Positions 1-11,048 of a stretch of 64,000 nucleotides of DNA are shown here, one piece after another (the stretch's first letter is position 1; each line of letters opens with the position of its first letter). A program made the position numbers and the translations under genes. The stretch is from Tritrichomonas musculus. Lineage: Eukaryota; Parabasalia; Tritrichomonadida; Tritrichomonadidae. The DNA lies in contig JAPFFF010000048.1 in assembly GCA_039105265.1 (NCBI GenBank), positions 806,001 through 870,000 on the forward strand. Direction: 5' to 3'. Below the pieces are notes generated by a model. That model was not told the DNA's origin. It saw only the letters and a list, made by a program, of their open reading frames with translations, and searched no databases.

Positions 1-3000
1 CCAAATTATTTTGATTTGCTGCAAGTTGCAAATAATGAATAGATTTATTAATATCATGTAAACCATATTTACGATCATAATAAATATGTCCAAGATAATT
101 TTGTGATTCTGGATGATTTTGTTCTGCAGATAAAGTAAAATAATATACTGCTTTATTAATATCACGTGAAACATACTCACAACCGTAATATATACTTCCA
201 AGTATATATTGAGCTTCTCTATTTTTTTGGTTTGCAGACAGAGTGAAATAATGAATTGCTTTATTAATATCACGAGTAACAAATCTGCCTTGATAATAAA
301 TGTGTCCAAGAAACATTTGTGCCACTGGATTATTTTTATTCGCTGATAGTGTTAAATAATGAATTGCTTTGTTAATATCACGCTGAATATCAATTCCAGC
401 CAAATAAATTGCTCCAAGAATACTTTGTGAATCTGCTTGATTTTGATTTGCTGCCAAAGTAAGATAATGGATTGATTTTTTAATATCACGAGATACATAT
501 TTTCCTTTATAATAAAGTAGGCCAATATTAGCTTGTGATAGAATATGATTTTGATTTGCAGCAAGTGTATAATAATAAATTGATTTTTTGATATCTTGTG
601 AAACATATTTGCCTTCAAAATAAATGAGTCCAAGATAATATTGGGATGATGCATTTTTTTGATTTGCTGATTTTAAAAAATATTGAATAGATTTGTTAAC
701 ATCTTGTTGAATATATTTCCCATTATAATAAATAAGTCCCAGATAATATTGCGCTTTTGAATTATTTTGATTTGCAGATAAGTTAAAATAATGAATTGAC
801 TTGTCAATATCACGTTCAACATATTTACCTCTATAGTAAATTAGTCCAAGTTCATATTGTGCATATGAATAATTTAGATTTGAAGATAAGTTAAAAAAAT
901 GCAATGACTTTTTGATATTACACTTAACATATTTATTATTATAATATATGACTCCTAGATAATATAAAGATTCAGGATGATTTTGATTTGCTGCCAGTGT
1001 AAAATATAGAATTGATTTGTTTATATCGCGTGTTATATGGTCACCTTCATAATACATTTTACCAAGATAAAATTGGGACTTTGTATAATTATTATTTGCT
1101 GATAACAATAGATAATGAATTGATTTATTAATATCATAATGATCAGATTTACGTTCAGAATAAATAACTCCAAGATAATATTGTGATAAATGATCATCTT
1201 GATTTGCAGCAAGTGAGAAATAATGAATAGCTTTGTTAATGTCATGGAAATTTGAATTATCTTCATAATAAATTAATCCCAAATAGTATTGTGATTTCAA
1301 ATGATTTAGATTCGAAGCTTGAGACAAATATTTGATCGATAAGTTTATATCTCTCTCAAAACCTTTTCCTTTATAATAAGCAAATCCATATCTAAACAGT
1401 ATTTCAGGATTATTTCTATGTACAACTTCATTAGTATCAATCTTAGATAATATATCACTTTCATAAAGCAAATCAATAATTTTGTTTTTATCATAATTAA
1501 TTAATTTTCCAGGACATCTTAAATCATTCTTTACTAAATCAAAGATTTCATCCATTATTTTTATTTGAATGCCATCCAATTCAATTCTTTCTTTTGGATT
1601 AAATTTAATGCATTTTTGAAAAAGTTTTTGAACATTTGATGATACTCCATTAATAAGAATTGTTTCATCACTTGTAAAATTTGAGTAATTCGATCTCAAA
1701 TCTGTCTTTTCAAATATAAAATAAATGATCAAGCCAAATGAATAAATGTCAGTGGAATAAGAAATCTGATCATTTCGGAATTGTTCTGGTGACATGTATA
1801 AAGGTGTGCCTAAATCACCAGTGTATTGTTCATCTGGCTCTGCCTTTTCATCTATCGGATGACGAATTGATGGGAAATCAGAAATGTATGGAATATCATC
1901 ATGATTAATGAGAATATTAGATGGCTTAATATCTCTATGAATCAATGAATTAGAATGAAGATAAAAAATTCCTTGAAAAATTCTAGCCAGTACTAACAAT
2001 GAATAAAGTTTATCAAATTTGTTTGGATTTGAATTCATATAAGAATCAAGTGAACCATTAGACATATATTCATATGCAATCCCGACTATTTTTTCATCTT
2101 TTTTAACAAATCCATAAAATTGAGTTATACATCTATTTGAATACTGCTTACAAAATTCAATTTCACGTTGTATTTCAAATGGAATTGTTTTTTTATTTAT
2201 AAAATTCTTTAACATAAAAATGTACAACGAATCACAATGAATAACTAAATCAAAATTAGCCTGACTATTAATATAAATTGATCTTAATTTTATGAAATCG
2301 TTTTCATTAAATATTTTGTATTGGTTATTATTAGAATCATAAATTTTTTCCTGCTTTGGTTGAAAATTGATAAATTCAGTTGGCAAAAACAGAAATTGTT
2401 CTTTAATTTGACTTTCGAAATTTGCAATTGTTGGCTGATCAAATACAAAGAATGATTTATTATAGAAATATTGAGTTGGATAAAAATATCTCCTGATTAA
2501 ATAGCCTAAAATTGGCCGAATTAAATAACGTACAAATTGATTGTTTTTGATTTCCTTTGAATTCGCAGAAATTGAACAAAAATTTTTAATTTCTTCGTTC
2601 GCTTCATTTTCTGATTTTGTTGGGGCTTCATTGTGAAAAGAAATACTGAAATTTAAAATTGATATATCATTTTCTTTGAGCCTTCTCAAATTTGAATACA
2701 CTGCTGAGAGAGCAATTTGCTCAAAAATAAAGCATCCTTGCTCGATGCAAATAATAAAATTAACTTTTGCGGAAATTGGATTAAATTTGGAACCAGTACT
2801 TTTTGTATTGCTTTCTATTGAATGCGGAAACCTTGGGGAAGTATTGGTAATATAATAAGTTATGAATTTAAAATAATTTAAATATTTTTCAAAAAAAAGA
2901 TTAATATTATATTCATTTGGAATGCATTCTTCTGTATTGGAATTTATTATATCAGGATTTGATAAATCTATGTAAAAAAAATCGAAATAAGTGAAAATCT

Positions 3001-3091
3001 TTTTGATCGTTTCATTTTGAATTTGGTTTAGAAGTGAATAATATTGATCAGGCATGTCTTGGAATGAAAAATCGGGTAATAGCTCATTCAT
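1..3091 (-). CDS. Atypical protein kinase with C-terminal Sel1 repeat array (3' end outside window)
   Basis: The frame runs from an ATG at 3091 to base 1 (about 1030 codons) and continues past the edge. I translated the N-terminal part and the repeat region and saw no stop. Residues 1-270 are a unique region. The kinase follows, with HRDIKPSN near residue 382 and a downstream YMSPEQF activation-segment end. The metal-binding DFG is replaced by SDFP, and no clear glycine-rich loop is seen, so activity is doubtful. From about residue 570 to the edge lie roughly 13 Sel1-like repeats of 36 residues, each with a core like YYLGLIYYEGKY followed by INKSIHYF and LAANQ. Sel1 arrays are helical scaffolds for protein contacts. 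Kinase-Sel1 proteins are an expanded trichomonad family, probably cytoplasmic signalling proteins. The substrate is unknown. Confidence 0.88.
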   Translation of the reverse strand, partial: MNELLPDFSFQDMPDQYYSLLNQIQNETIKKIFTYFDFFYIDLSNPDIINSNTEECIPNEYNINLFFEKYLNYFKFITYYITNTSPRFPHSIESNTKSTGSKFNPISAKVNFIICIEQGCFIFEQIALSAVYSNLRRLKENDISILNFSISFHNEAPTKSENEANEEIKNFCSISANSKEIKNNQFVRYLIRPILGYLIRRYFYPTQYFYNKSFFVFDQPTIANFESQIKEQFLFLPTEFINFQPKQEKIYDSNNNQYKIFNENDFIKLRSIYINSQANFDLVIHCDSLYIFMLKNFINKKTIPFEIQREIEFCKQYSNRCITQFYGFVKKDEKIVGIAYEYMSNGSLDSYMNSNPNKFDKLYSLLVLARIFQGIFYLHSNSLIHRDIKPSNILINHDDIPYISDFPSIRHPIDEKAEPDEQYTGDLGTPLYMSPEQFRNDQISYSTDIYSFGLIIYFIFEKTDLRSNYSNFTSDETILINGVSSNVQKLFQKCIKFNPKERIELDGIQIKIMDEIFDLVKNDLRCPGKLINYDKNKIIDLLYESDILSKIDTNEVVHRNNPEILFRYGFAYYKGKGFERDINLSIKYLSQASNLNHLKSQYYLGLIYYEDNSNFHDINKAIHYFSLAANQDDHLSQYYLGVIYSERKSDHYDINKSIHYLLLSANNNYTKSQFYLGKMYYEGDHITRDINKSILYFTLAANQNHPESLYYLGVIYYNNKYVKCNIKKSLHFFNLSSNLNYSYAQYELGLIYYRGKYVERDIDKSIHYFNLSANQNNSKAQYYLGLIYYNGKYIQQDVNKSIQYFLKSANQKNASSQYYLGLIYFEGKYVSQDIKKSIYYYTLAANQNHILSQANIGLLYYKGKYVSRDIKKSIHYLTLAANQNQADSQSILGAIYLAGIDIQRDINKAIHYLTLSANKNNPVAQMFLGHIYYQGRFVTRDINKAIHYFTLSANQKNREAQYILGSIYYGCEYVSRDINKAVYYFTLSAEQNHPESQNYLGHIYYDRKYGLHDINKSIHYLQLAANQNNL

Positions 3092-3811
3092 TCAGTAAAC
3101 AAAATTGATTTCTATCAAATTTTTTAAAAAAACAAAAATTTATTTCAAAAAGTTTCATTTTTTATTTCAAAAAGTTTTTAATAATGAATAGAGACTTATC
3201 AAAATTATTTTTAATTTTAAAATTCCAACGATATTTTGCATTAAATGTATTTATTAGAAAAAATACTAGTAATTCAATTAAATTGAGTTTTTTCAGATAA
3301 TAACTTTTTGGCCAAAAAGAATTACATTTGCAAAAAAGTTGTCATCTTTTGAAAAATTTTATTTTTTCACAAAAAAATTTATTTTGTTTCAATTTCCAAT
3401 TTTTTTGAAATAACTTTTTTTATTGATTACAAAAAGTATTTGCCATTTAAATATCTTTTTTAAAATAATTTTTTTTGTGCAAATATAACTTTAAAAAATT
3501 AAAGAAATTGCTCATATTGTGATTACAACTTATTTGCAATTATTTATAAATGCTTTTATTCATAAATTAGGTGTGATTATGAGTAAAAATTGATATAACT
3601 TTAGTGTTGCTGCGAGGTTTGCAGGATATATGCTCTACAAAAATGTAAAATAGAAATAAAATATTTCAAAAGAAAAAAATTATTGTTCTTAAAAGATTGC
3701 TATGATTGGTTGTCGTGCTCATATATTATTGTACTTTCTTAGAAACAAAGAAGTTGTTCTTTTTTATTTCCAAAGTTTTAGAGATAATTTTCATTCTTCT
3801 CAATTTATTAA
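3092..3811. other. AT-rich intergenic region
   Basis: No reading frame of note and no RNA gene recognised. It is A/T-homopolymer-rich spacer between the kinase start and the inverted-repeat element. Confidence 0.6.
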
Positions 3812-4275
3812 AATATAGTTGGTGGAAAAAACTGCGTTTTGAGGACAAAACTATGTTTTCTCGATGAATATTCAATATTTTTTAATAAAAGTTATATATA
3901 ATCACATTTCATATTAATACAAATCTATATACAGGTTTTTATCAATTTTATTGAACTTAAGCTTTGATAATATTATAATAAAAATTATTTTATAACATCA
4001 ACATTTTTTTAATATTTCCTAATTTTTAAATTATCACTTGGATATACTATAAAATGGATAAAATATTTTTTAACAAATGTTGTTCAGTAAGGGAAAAAAA
4101 TCGATTTTTAAAAGATTTTTTAATATTCACTTCACCACTATAATTCTTTTTATATCACATTTCGGTTTTTATATAGGAAAATGGATTTTTAAAAACGCAT
4201 TTTCATTTCATTAAAACATATTATTGTTTAATGATATCCTGCTATTACTTTATTGATAAAATAAAATTACTGAAA
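3812..4275 (+). repeat. Left terminal inverted repeat (464 bp)
   Basis: Pairs with 5285-5748 in inverted orientation without visible mismatch. The inner edge is at ...TACTGAAA, after which the two sides diverge. Confidence 0.9.
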
Positions 4276-5284
4276 TAGTCATTTGATATTAAGATAAATT
4301 GTTTTTAATATTTTTTTTAATAACTTTTTTTTTCAACTTAAATTTCTCTATGATAGATTTATCAACCAAATTTACTACTAATATAATATATATCTACATA
4401 TTATATATTATCAGATTTTAATAATAAATCCTCTGTAAATTACTCCCTCATGTTAGAAATTAAATTGCAACTTTGGTTAAAAATATCATTGATTATACAT
4501 AATGTGTATGGAATTTTCGTATAACAATTATAAAATATATATAATATTAGTATCTATATGTTTTTACACAGCCAAATCTGGCAAATCATTTATAGGTCAC
4601 TTGGTTGAAAAGATGAAGAATCAAAATTAATCTATTTTATTTTTTTCTACCAAAGAATTAAATTGATCTTATTTTTTGTAGAAATTAATAATATTCAAAT
4701 ATAAATATGAATATGATATTATCATTCAATAATATATTATATTGGTCATTTTTGGGAAGATGATTAAAAATTTTTTTTGTGTGCTTTTCTCAAGGAACAA
4801 GTGTAATCGTATAAATTTATCTATATATATTTATTATTGACATGTAATGTTATCCTAAATATTAAAGTTATTAAATATTTCTTTTTAAAAATTCTTACAA
4901 AACTTTGTTTAAATTTATATTCAAAAAACACTAATATTTTTAGACATAATCAATATTTGATTATAATATTTATAATATACATGTTACATTTGATATTATA
5001 AATATTTTCACTTCAAAAAATGCAATTTACTATTTTTTTCCTATGAAAAATTAGTTTTTTCAAATTTTTTTGAAAGTATTTTTTAGCATGAATAACTTGA
5101 TGGTTATTAAAGATATAATAATTTTAACATTCTCTTTATTATTTTAATAGAATAATATATAATATAATTTTTTTAATAATGATAATCATTTAGATATATC
5201 GAGGAAAATGCTTTTTTGTTTCACTTAGCATTTGAAAAGAAAAAAAAATTCAATTTCAACTAAAATTCTAAAAAAAAAATAACT

Positions 5285-5748
5285 TTTCAGTAATTTTATT
5301 TTATCAATAAAGTAATAGCAGGATATCATTAAACAATAATATGTTTTAATGAAATGAAAATGCGTTTTTAAAAATCCATTTTCCTATATAAAAACCGAAA
5401 TGTGATATAAAAAGAATTATAGTGGTGAAGTGAATATTAAAAAATCTTTTAAAAATCGATTTTTTTCCCTTACTGAACAACATTTGTTAAAAAATATTTT
5501 ATCCATTTTATAGTATATCCAAGTGATAATTTAAAAATTAGGAAATATTAAAAAAATGTTGATGTTATAAAATAATTTTTATTATAATATTATCAAAGCT
5601 TAAGTTCAATAAAATTGATAAAAACCTGTATATAGATTTGTATTAATATGAAATGTGATTATATATAACTTTTATTAAAAAATATTGAATATTCATCGAG
5701 AAAACATAGTTTTGTCCTCAAAACGCAGTTTTTTCCACCAACTATATT
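5285..5748 (-). repeat. Right terminal inverted repeat (464 bp)
   Basis: Inverted copy of 3812-4275. The outer end reads CCACCAACTATATT on the plus strand. Confidence 0.9.
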
Positions 5749-6423
5749 GATAACCTTGAATATTTTTAATATTGGTTTTTGTAAATAGTATATTGTAATT
5801 TACGCAAAAAAAATTTGTTTTAAAATTATTTTTTTTATAACAAAAACCATTGCAAATATGCAACAACAAGTTTTTTCAAAATTATATTTATTTTTGAAAT
5901 AAATCAATTTATTCAAAATTTTATCGATTTTTTGTTTTCACTTCAAAATAATCGTAAAAAATGGTTATTTTAAAAAACAAATATTTTTTTAAATAGAGAT
6001 TTCTTTTGCGTTTTTTCAGGATTTTTTAAAATTAAATTGTTTTTAATATATAAATCATGGAATTTTAAAAAAGCTAAGACTTTTTCATTAGTCTCTAATG
6101 ATTTCAATAAATAAACTCAGATGATTTAAATAATTGAATATTACAAAAACATGATTGCACAGAACAGTTATAGTCAAAATAAAATTAAAAAATTTTTTAT
6201 TAAAAAAAGTATTTATGTTGTCTTTTTATATCATCTGCTACTGCCTTGCTTGTTTAAATCGGTTCTTTATTTAGAAGATAAAAGATTTCTGAATGATTTT
6301 TTTCTCTTGCATAGTCAATTGCATCATGATGAATGTTTTATTTAAAAAATTCCACTAAAAACATTGAATTTGCAATCATATGAAAAAAGTTAGATTTGAA
6401 TTATCTGAAAGTTATTGATTTAA
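5749..6423. other. AT-rich intergenic region
   Basis: Spacer between the element and the ankyrin array. The only open frame (6151-6345, 64 codons, plus strand) has no recognisable similarity and looks like chance. Confidence 0.55.
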
Positions 6424-7385
6424 AATGTCTTTGATATCGATATCAATACCTTCTTGTCGTAATAATAATTCGACAATTTCTTTATGACCTTCTTCTGCAG
6501 CATAAATTAATGCTGTCTTATTAACTGTTTGATTGAAATACCATAAATCATTCAAATTTTCAATAAAATGAAAAAAGTTAGATTTGAATGAAATGAAAGA
6601 TTTTGATTTAAAATGTCTTTTATGTTGACATCAATGCCTTTTTGCCGTAATAATAATTCAACAATCCTTTTATGACTTTGTTCTGCAGCATAAATCAATG
6701 CTGTCTTATTAAATGTTTGAGTTAAATTTTATAAAGCATTCAAATTTTCAATATAATTAAAAAAGTTAGATTTGAATAAAATGAATGTTTTTTAGATTTA
6801 AAATGTCCTTTTTGTTGATATCAATTCCTTCTTGCTGTAACAATAATTCAAAAATTTCTGTGTGACCATTTTTAACAGCATTAATCAACTCATCAGTATT
6901 AAAAACTTGAGCTAAATTACATAAATCATTAAATATGACAATATCATTTAAAAGTTAAATTTGAATACGATGAATGTTTTTGATTTAAAATGTCTCCCAT
7001 ATTGATATCAGTGCTTTTTTGAGGCAATAATAATTCAACAATTTTTGAATGACCATTCCATTCAGCAAGTCTCAAAGCTGTCTTATTAAATGTCCGACTT
7101 AAATTCCATAAAAATAAAATCAAGTTTTCAATATCATGCAAAAAGCTAAATTTGAATGCGATGAATAATTCCGGTTTTTAAATATTTTTGATGCTGGTAT
7201 CAATGCCTTCTTGTCGTAATAATAATTCAACTATTTCTGTATTCCCTTTTCCTGCAGCTAAAATCAATGCTGTATTATCAAATGCTTTACTTAAATTCCA
7301 TAAATCAATCAAGTTTTTTTTTTTTGAATTTTGTGAAAAAAAAAGTTGGATTTAAATTTTATGAATGTTTTTAATTTAAAATGCC
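6424..7385 (-). repeat. Ankyrin-unit array with stop-containing spacers, downstream of DUF3447 ORF
   Basis: Five units of about 190 bp follow the stop of the DUF3447 ORF on the same strand. Each contains an intact ankyrin stretch of about 33-36 residues of the type NKTALIYAAEEGHKEIVELL followed by LRQEGIDINIKDIL. Units begin near 7285, 7090, 6895, 6710 and 6525. Between them are about 85 bp spacers that are similar to one another (containing ATTCAAATCTAACTTTTTT) and that shift frame or hit stops. One unit stays open through a spacer (6944-7141, 65 codons). Either these are exons with unrecognised introns, or the 3' half of the gene is decaying. The spacers lack the GT and ACACAG ends expected of trichomonad introns. 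Confidence 0.7.
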
Positions 7386-7387
7386 AT

Positions 7388-8530
7388 TTAAATAATTGAT
7401 GTTCTAATTGTTGCATTTATATCAATGTCTCCTTCTTCTAATAAAAGTTTTATAAGTTCGATATCATCACATTCACATAAATATAAAAGCATATTTTTGC
7501 ATTTCTTTTTTGTTGGGAAGAAACAATAATTGTGATATTCGATTGCATTTTGAAAGATGCATTCAATATCATCTTGTAGATCTTCTTCTTTGATTAAATT
7601 GTCAATGATGTAGTTTAAAATTTCGTTGTGGTGACACATAACCGGTATTTCAATAATATCATCTGGTTGTGAAACATGATTGTTTTCAAGATATTGGATC
7701 AGTTCTGCATTCTTACTGTGTATTGCATAAATCCACATAAATGATGTAAATTTAACTCCTTTCATTTGTAAGTATTTGATGACGTCATTTGAGCCATAAA
7801 ATGATGCATATTCGATCAGTTTGATTTCATATTCATCATCCAACAGCAGATTCGTTTCAAAAATTGAACTTTTGATTTCACTATCAAGTGGCAAATTTCT
7901 TTGTTCTGTAAAAGTGATAAACTCTTCAATTTTGTTAAATCGAATCAATTCACACAAGTAATCGTCTCTTTCTCCTTCCCGCCTTTTCTCATAGAAATCT
8001 TTGTCAACTTCTTTCTTCATTTTTTCAATAAATTTATCGTCTTTTAAAATTTTATTTTTGCTGCCGTATTTTTCAATGTTTTCTTCTGTGAGGAATGGTC
8101 TGATTTCCGGTTGAAAATATTCTAAGTATTTTTTATCGATACAATCCTGATCAATTATAATTTGTGAAAAAACGTATTCATCAATTGTCATTATCTTTTC
8201 TTCAATGAGAAATAGATGTATTCTCATATTTAATTTGAAAATTTCGAAAATTTCTGAATTCGAAAAATATTTTTGGATATCGTTTTTGAAATGTCTCAAA
8301 AGTCGCTCATTCTTAGAAATAAAATTAGGGCCGCGCTGATGAAAGCTCGAAATTGTGTTCATAAGCTTTAATAATGCTTTGAATTCGTATTGAACATTAA
8401 TTATATTAAGAGTTGAAATAAGATTAATCAAATTTTCATATTTGTCTTCTGCATCTGACTCATCTTCAAGAAATTCTAAAAGAATAATTTGAATATTTTT
8501 CATTTTATCAACAAATTCTTCAAAGCTCAT
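7388..8530 (-). CDS. DUF3447/ankyrin repeat protein, N-terminal part
   Basis: 380 codons from the ATG at 8530. Residues 1-100 are helical and unique. A DUF3447-like segment at about residues 225-320 is recognised from IEYASFYGSNDVIKYL, WIYAIHSKNAELIQYL and MCHHNEILNYII, the usual trichomonad signature. The C-terminus ends in an ankyrin-type ELIKLLLEEGDIDINAT just before the stop. The family forms large ankyrin scaffolds of unknown partners. The ORF stops exactly where the ankyrin array begins, and the array continues downstream on the same strand (6424-7385), so the annotated stop may not be the end of the gene. It is a paralogue of the gene at 29229. Confidence 0.85.
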   Translation of the reverse strand: MSFEEFVDKMKNIQIILLEFLEDESDAEDKYENLINLISTLNIINVQYEFKALLKLMNTISSFHQRGPNFISKNERLLRHFKNDIQKYFSNSEIFEIFKLNMRIHLFLIEEKIMTIDEYVFSQIIIDQDCIDKKYLEYFQPEIRPFLTEENIEKYGSKNKILKDDKFIEKMKKEVDKDFYEKRREGERDDYLCELIRFNKIEEFITFTEQRNLPLDSEIKSSIFETNLLLDDEYEIKLIEYASFYGSNDVIKYLQMKGVKFTSFMWIYAIHSKNAELIQYLENNHVSQPDDIIEIPVMCHHNEILNYIIDNLIKEEDLQDDIECIFQNAIEYHNYCFFPTKKKCKNMLLYLCECDDIELIKLLLEEGDIDINATIRTSII

Positions 8531-8751
8531 TTTTAAAGGATGATATCTACAATTTTTTTATATCACATATCAGTTCGAATAGATATCTATTCATGAATCA
8601 ATAATATCTTATAATATTTGGATTATTTGGTTATTAAATTGAATTTCTTTATTTTAATGAGAATCAATAATATTAGTAAAAAAATTATTAGGAAAAATAA
8701 AATATATTTTAATATAAGATTTAGAAAAATTAAAAACAAACAATTAAAATA

Positions 8752-9255
8752 TTAAAAGAATATTGGATAGTCGGTTTCATTTGATTCTGATGGATTGAAA
8801 TATTCTTTTTCATTAAATATCGTGAAATCTGAATCAATACAATTAAATTCTTCGTCAAAATTGATATCTCCAACATTATTATTAAAATAATCAATTCCAA
8901 ATTCATTCATTTCTGTTATATGCTGGTTTTGATTTTGATTTGAATTAAGATTTATATTTATATTTAAATTTTGGTTTTGAAGTTGAAATTGATTCTCATG
9001 ATTGAAATAATCGATTGAAGAATCATTTGAAGAATCATTTAATGTATTCGATATTGAATTTGTTTCTTCTTGATTCGTTCTTTCATTATATTCTTTTTTT
9101 ATTGGAATAATAATACCATCGTTTTCTTTTAATTTTCGATTACTTTTAATATCGAAAACAACAAAATTGTTTTCTTCTTGCCATATGATCTTTTTGAAAC
9201 GTGTCAAATTATTTGATCTTCTTCCTGGTCCAATTTTACTGTTAGATTTCATCAT
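8752..9255 (-). CDS. Asn-rich hypothetical protein, 167 aa
   Basis: Starts with ATG ATG at 9255. Residues 1-65 have normal composition, including the basic stretch GPGRRSNNLTRFKKIIWQEE. Residues 70-125 are low-complexity Asn/Gln/Ser with repeated NQNQN and NININ, and the acidic C-terminus ends DYPIFF. No known domain, signal peptide or membrane segment is recognised. A TCATTTATATTTT initiator-like motif lies about 27 bp upstream of the ATG, which favours a real gene. Function unknown. Confidence 0.55.
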   Translation of the reverse strand: MMKSNSKIGPGRRSNNLTRFKKIIWQEENNFVVFDIKSNRKLKENDGIIIPIKKEYNERTNQEETNSISNTLNDSSNDSSIDYFNHENQFQLQNQNLNININLNSNQNQNQHITEMNEFGIDYFNNNVGDINFDEEFNCIDSDFTIFNEKEYFNPSESNETDYPIFF

Positions 9256-9499
9256 TATTAAAAACTAAAATATAAATGAAATCAATTTTCATGATCAAAC
9301 AAAATTCTTAATTTTTTTTTTTTTTGAAATATTGAATGTGAATTCAAAATTGAATTAAAATTATGAAAAAAAATTTTATCATAAAATTTTTTATAAATAA
9401 ACAACAAAATTTTTATACTGGTGAAAAAACAAAACAGTAATTTATCATTTTTTTTTTTTTTTTTTTTGATTTTACATGCGTATGTTATGTATTATTATT

Positions 9500-9533
<34 letters not shown>

Positions 9534-9816
9534 TTAGTTTAACCTATAACAAGATATAAATTCATTTTTTTTACAAAAAAAAAATTTGAAACAATAAAGA
9601 AATTTTGAAGTGGATTGCATTGGCATGTTTCAAAATTGGTCAAAAAATTAGATCTATCTATTGTTGTAAATGCAATTAATTATCAACCAAGTATTTAGTT
9701 GCTGAAACTAAGCGAGTTATTAAAAATGTATTTCTAAAATTATGATTATATGGCATAAACAAAATGTTTAATACAGCTTTTTTATTTTAAACATTTGAAA
9801 TATTATATTATCTGAT
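9256..9816. other. Intergenic, long T tracts
   Basis: Contains two long oligo-T runs (about 9450-9468 and 9502-9530) and no gene. The left inverted end of the next element starts just after it. Confidence 0.6.
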
Positions 9817-9950
9817 AAAATTTAGAGGAAATTTTCAGAGAACCCAGGTTCTGTGAAAATATCAGCACCCCCCCTCTCAAAAAGTTGATTTTTTGGCGGT
9901 TGATTTTGGTTTCATAAAATTAACATTAAACACTTTATCTTTTATTTCTT

Positions 9951-11048
9951 TCTTACAAAATCAAACAGTTTTCTCCAATCCAAGCAAACATTTACTTTAA
10001 TACAAGGTTCCTTTATCAGATACAACGCATTAATCTCACAACCGCAAACTACATCTCAATAAGATTTAGAATTCTTACAAAATCAAACAGTTTTCTCCAA
10101 TCCAAGCAAACATTTACTTTAATACAAGGTTCCTTTATCAGATACAACGCATTAATCTCACAACCGCAAACTACATCTCAATAAGATTTAGAATTCTTAC
10201 AAAAACAGACAGTTTTCTCCAATCCAAGCAAACATTTACTTTAATACAAGGTTCCTTTATCAGATACAACGCATTAATCTCACAACCGCAAACTACATCT
10301 CAATAAGATTTAGAATTCTTACAAAATCAGACAGTTTTCTCCAATCCAAGCAAACATTTACTTTAATACAAGGTTCCTTTATCAGATACAACGCATTAAT
10401 CTCACAACCGCAAACTACATCTCAATAAGATTTAGAATTCTTACAAAATCAGACAGTTTTCTCCAATCCAAGCAAACATTTACTTTAATACAAGGTTCCT
10501 TTATCAGATACAACGCATTAATCTCACAACCGCAAACTACATCTCAATAAGATTTAGAATTCTTACAAAATCAGACAGTTTTCTCCAATCCAAGCAAACA
10601 TTTACTTTAATACAAGGTTCCTTTATCAGATACAACGCATTAATCTCACAACCGCAAACTACATCTCAATAAGATTTAGAATTCTTACAAAATCAGACAG
10701 TTTTCTCCAATCCAAGCAAACATTTACTTTAATACAAGGTTCCTTTATCAGATACAACGCATTAATCTCACAACCGCAAACTACATCTCAATAAGATTTA
10801 GAATTCTTACAAAATCAGACAGTTTTCTCCAATCCAAGCAAACATTTACTTTAATACAAGGTTCCTTTATCAGATACAACGCATTAATCTCACAACCGCA
10901 AACTACATCTCAATAAGATTTAGAATTCTTACAAAATCAAACAGTTTTCTCCAATCCAAGCAAACATTTACTTTAATACAAGGTTCCTTTATCAGATACA
11001 ACGCATTAATCTCACAACCGCAAACTACAGCTCAATAAGGTTTAGAAT
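9951..11048 (+). repeat. Satellite, 9 copies of a 122 bp unit
   Basis: The unit starts TCTTACAAAATCAGACAG and includes CCAATCCAAGCAAAC and GATACAACGCATTAATC. Copies begin at 9951, 10073, 10195, 10317, 10439, 10561, 10683, 10805 and 10927. The copies are nearly identical. Copies 1, 2 and 9 carry AATCAAACAG, copy 3 AAACAGACAG, and the others AATCAGACAG. The final copy has ACAGCTCAATAAGG instead of ACATCTCAATAAG. There are no spacers, so it is not a CRISPR. The sharing of variants between edge copies fits unequal crossing-over with homogenised middle copies. Confidence 0.97.

Larger units (their letters stand above)
3812..5748. mobile_element. 1.9 kb element with 464 bp terminal inverted repeats, non-autonomous
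   Basis: The arms 3812-4275 and 5285-5748 are inverted copies of each other. Reading them side by side I found no mismatch or gap over 464 bases. The outer ends read TATAGTTGGTGG. If the duplicated target is TA, the element proper is 3816-5744. The 1009 bp between the arms contains no open frame longer than about 60 codons, so no transposase is encoded. The size, ends and possible TA target suggest a Tc1/mariner-like non-autonomous or fold-back element, but the family is not proven. Identity of the arms implies recent insertion or ongoing gene conversion. Confidence 0.8.

Noticed and set aside
9951-11048. CRISPR-like array
   Set aside because: Repeats are directly contiguous with no variable spacers, and the genome is eukaryotic; it is a satellite.
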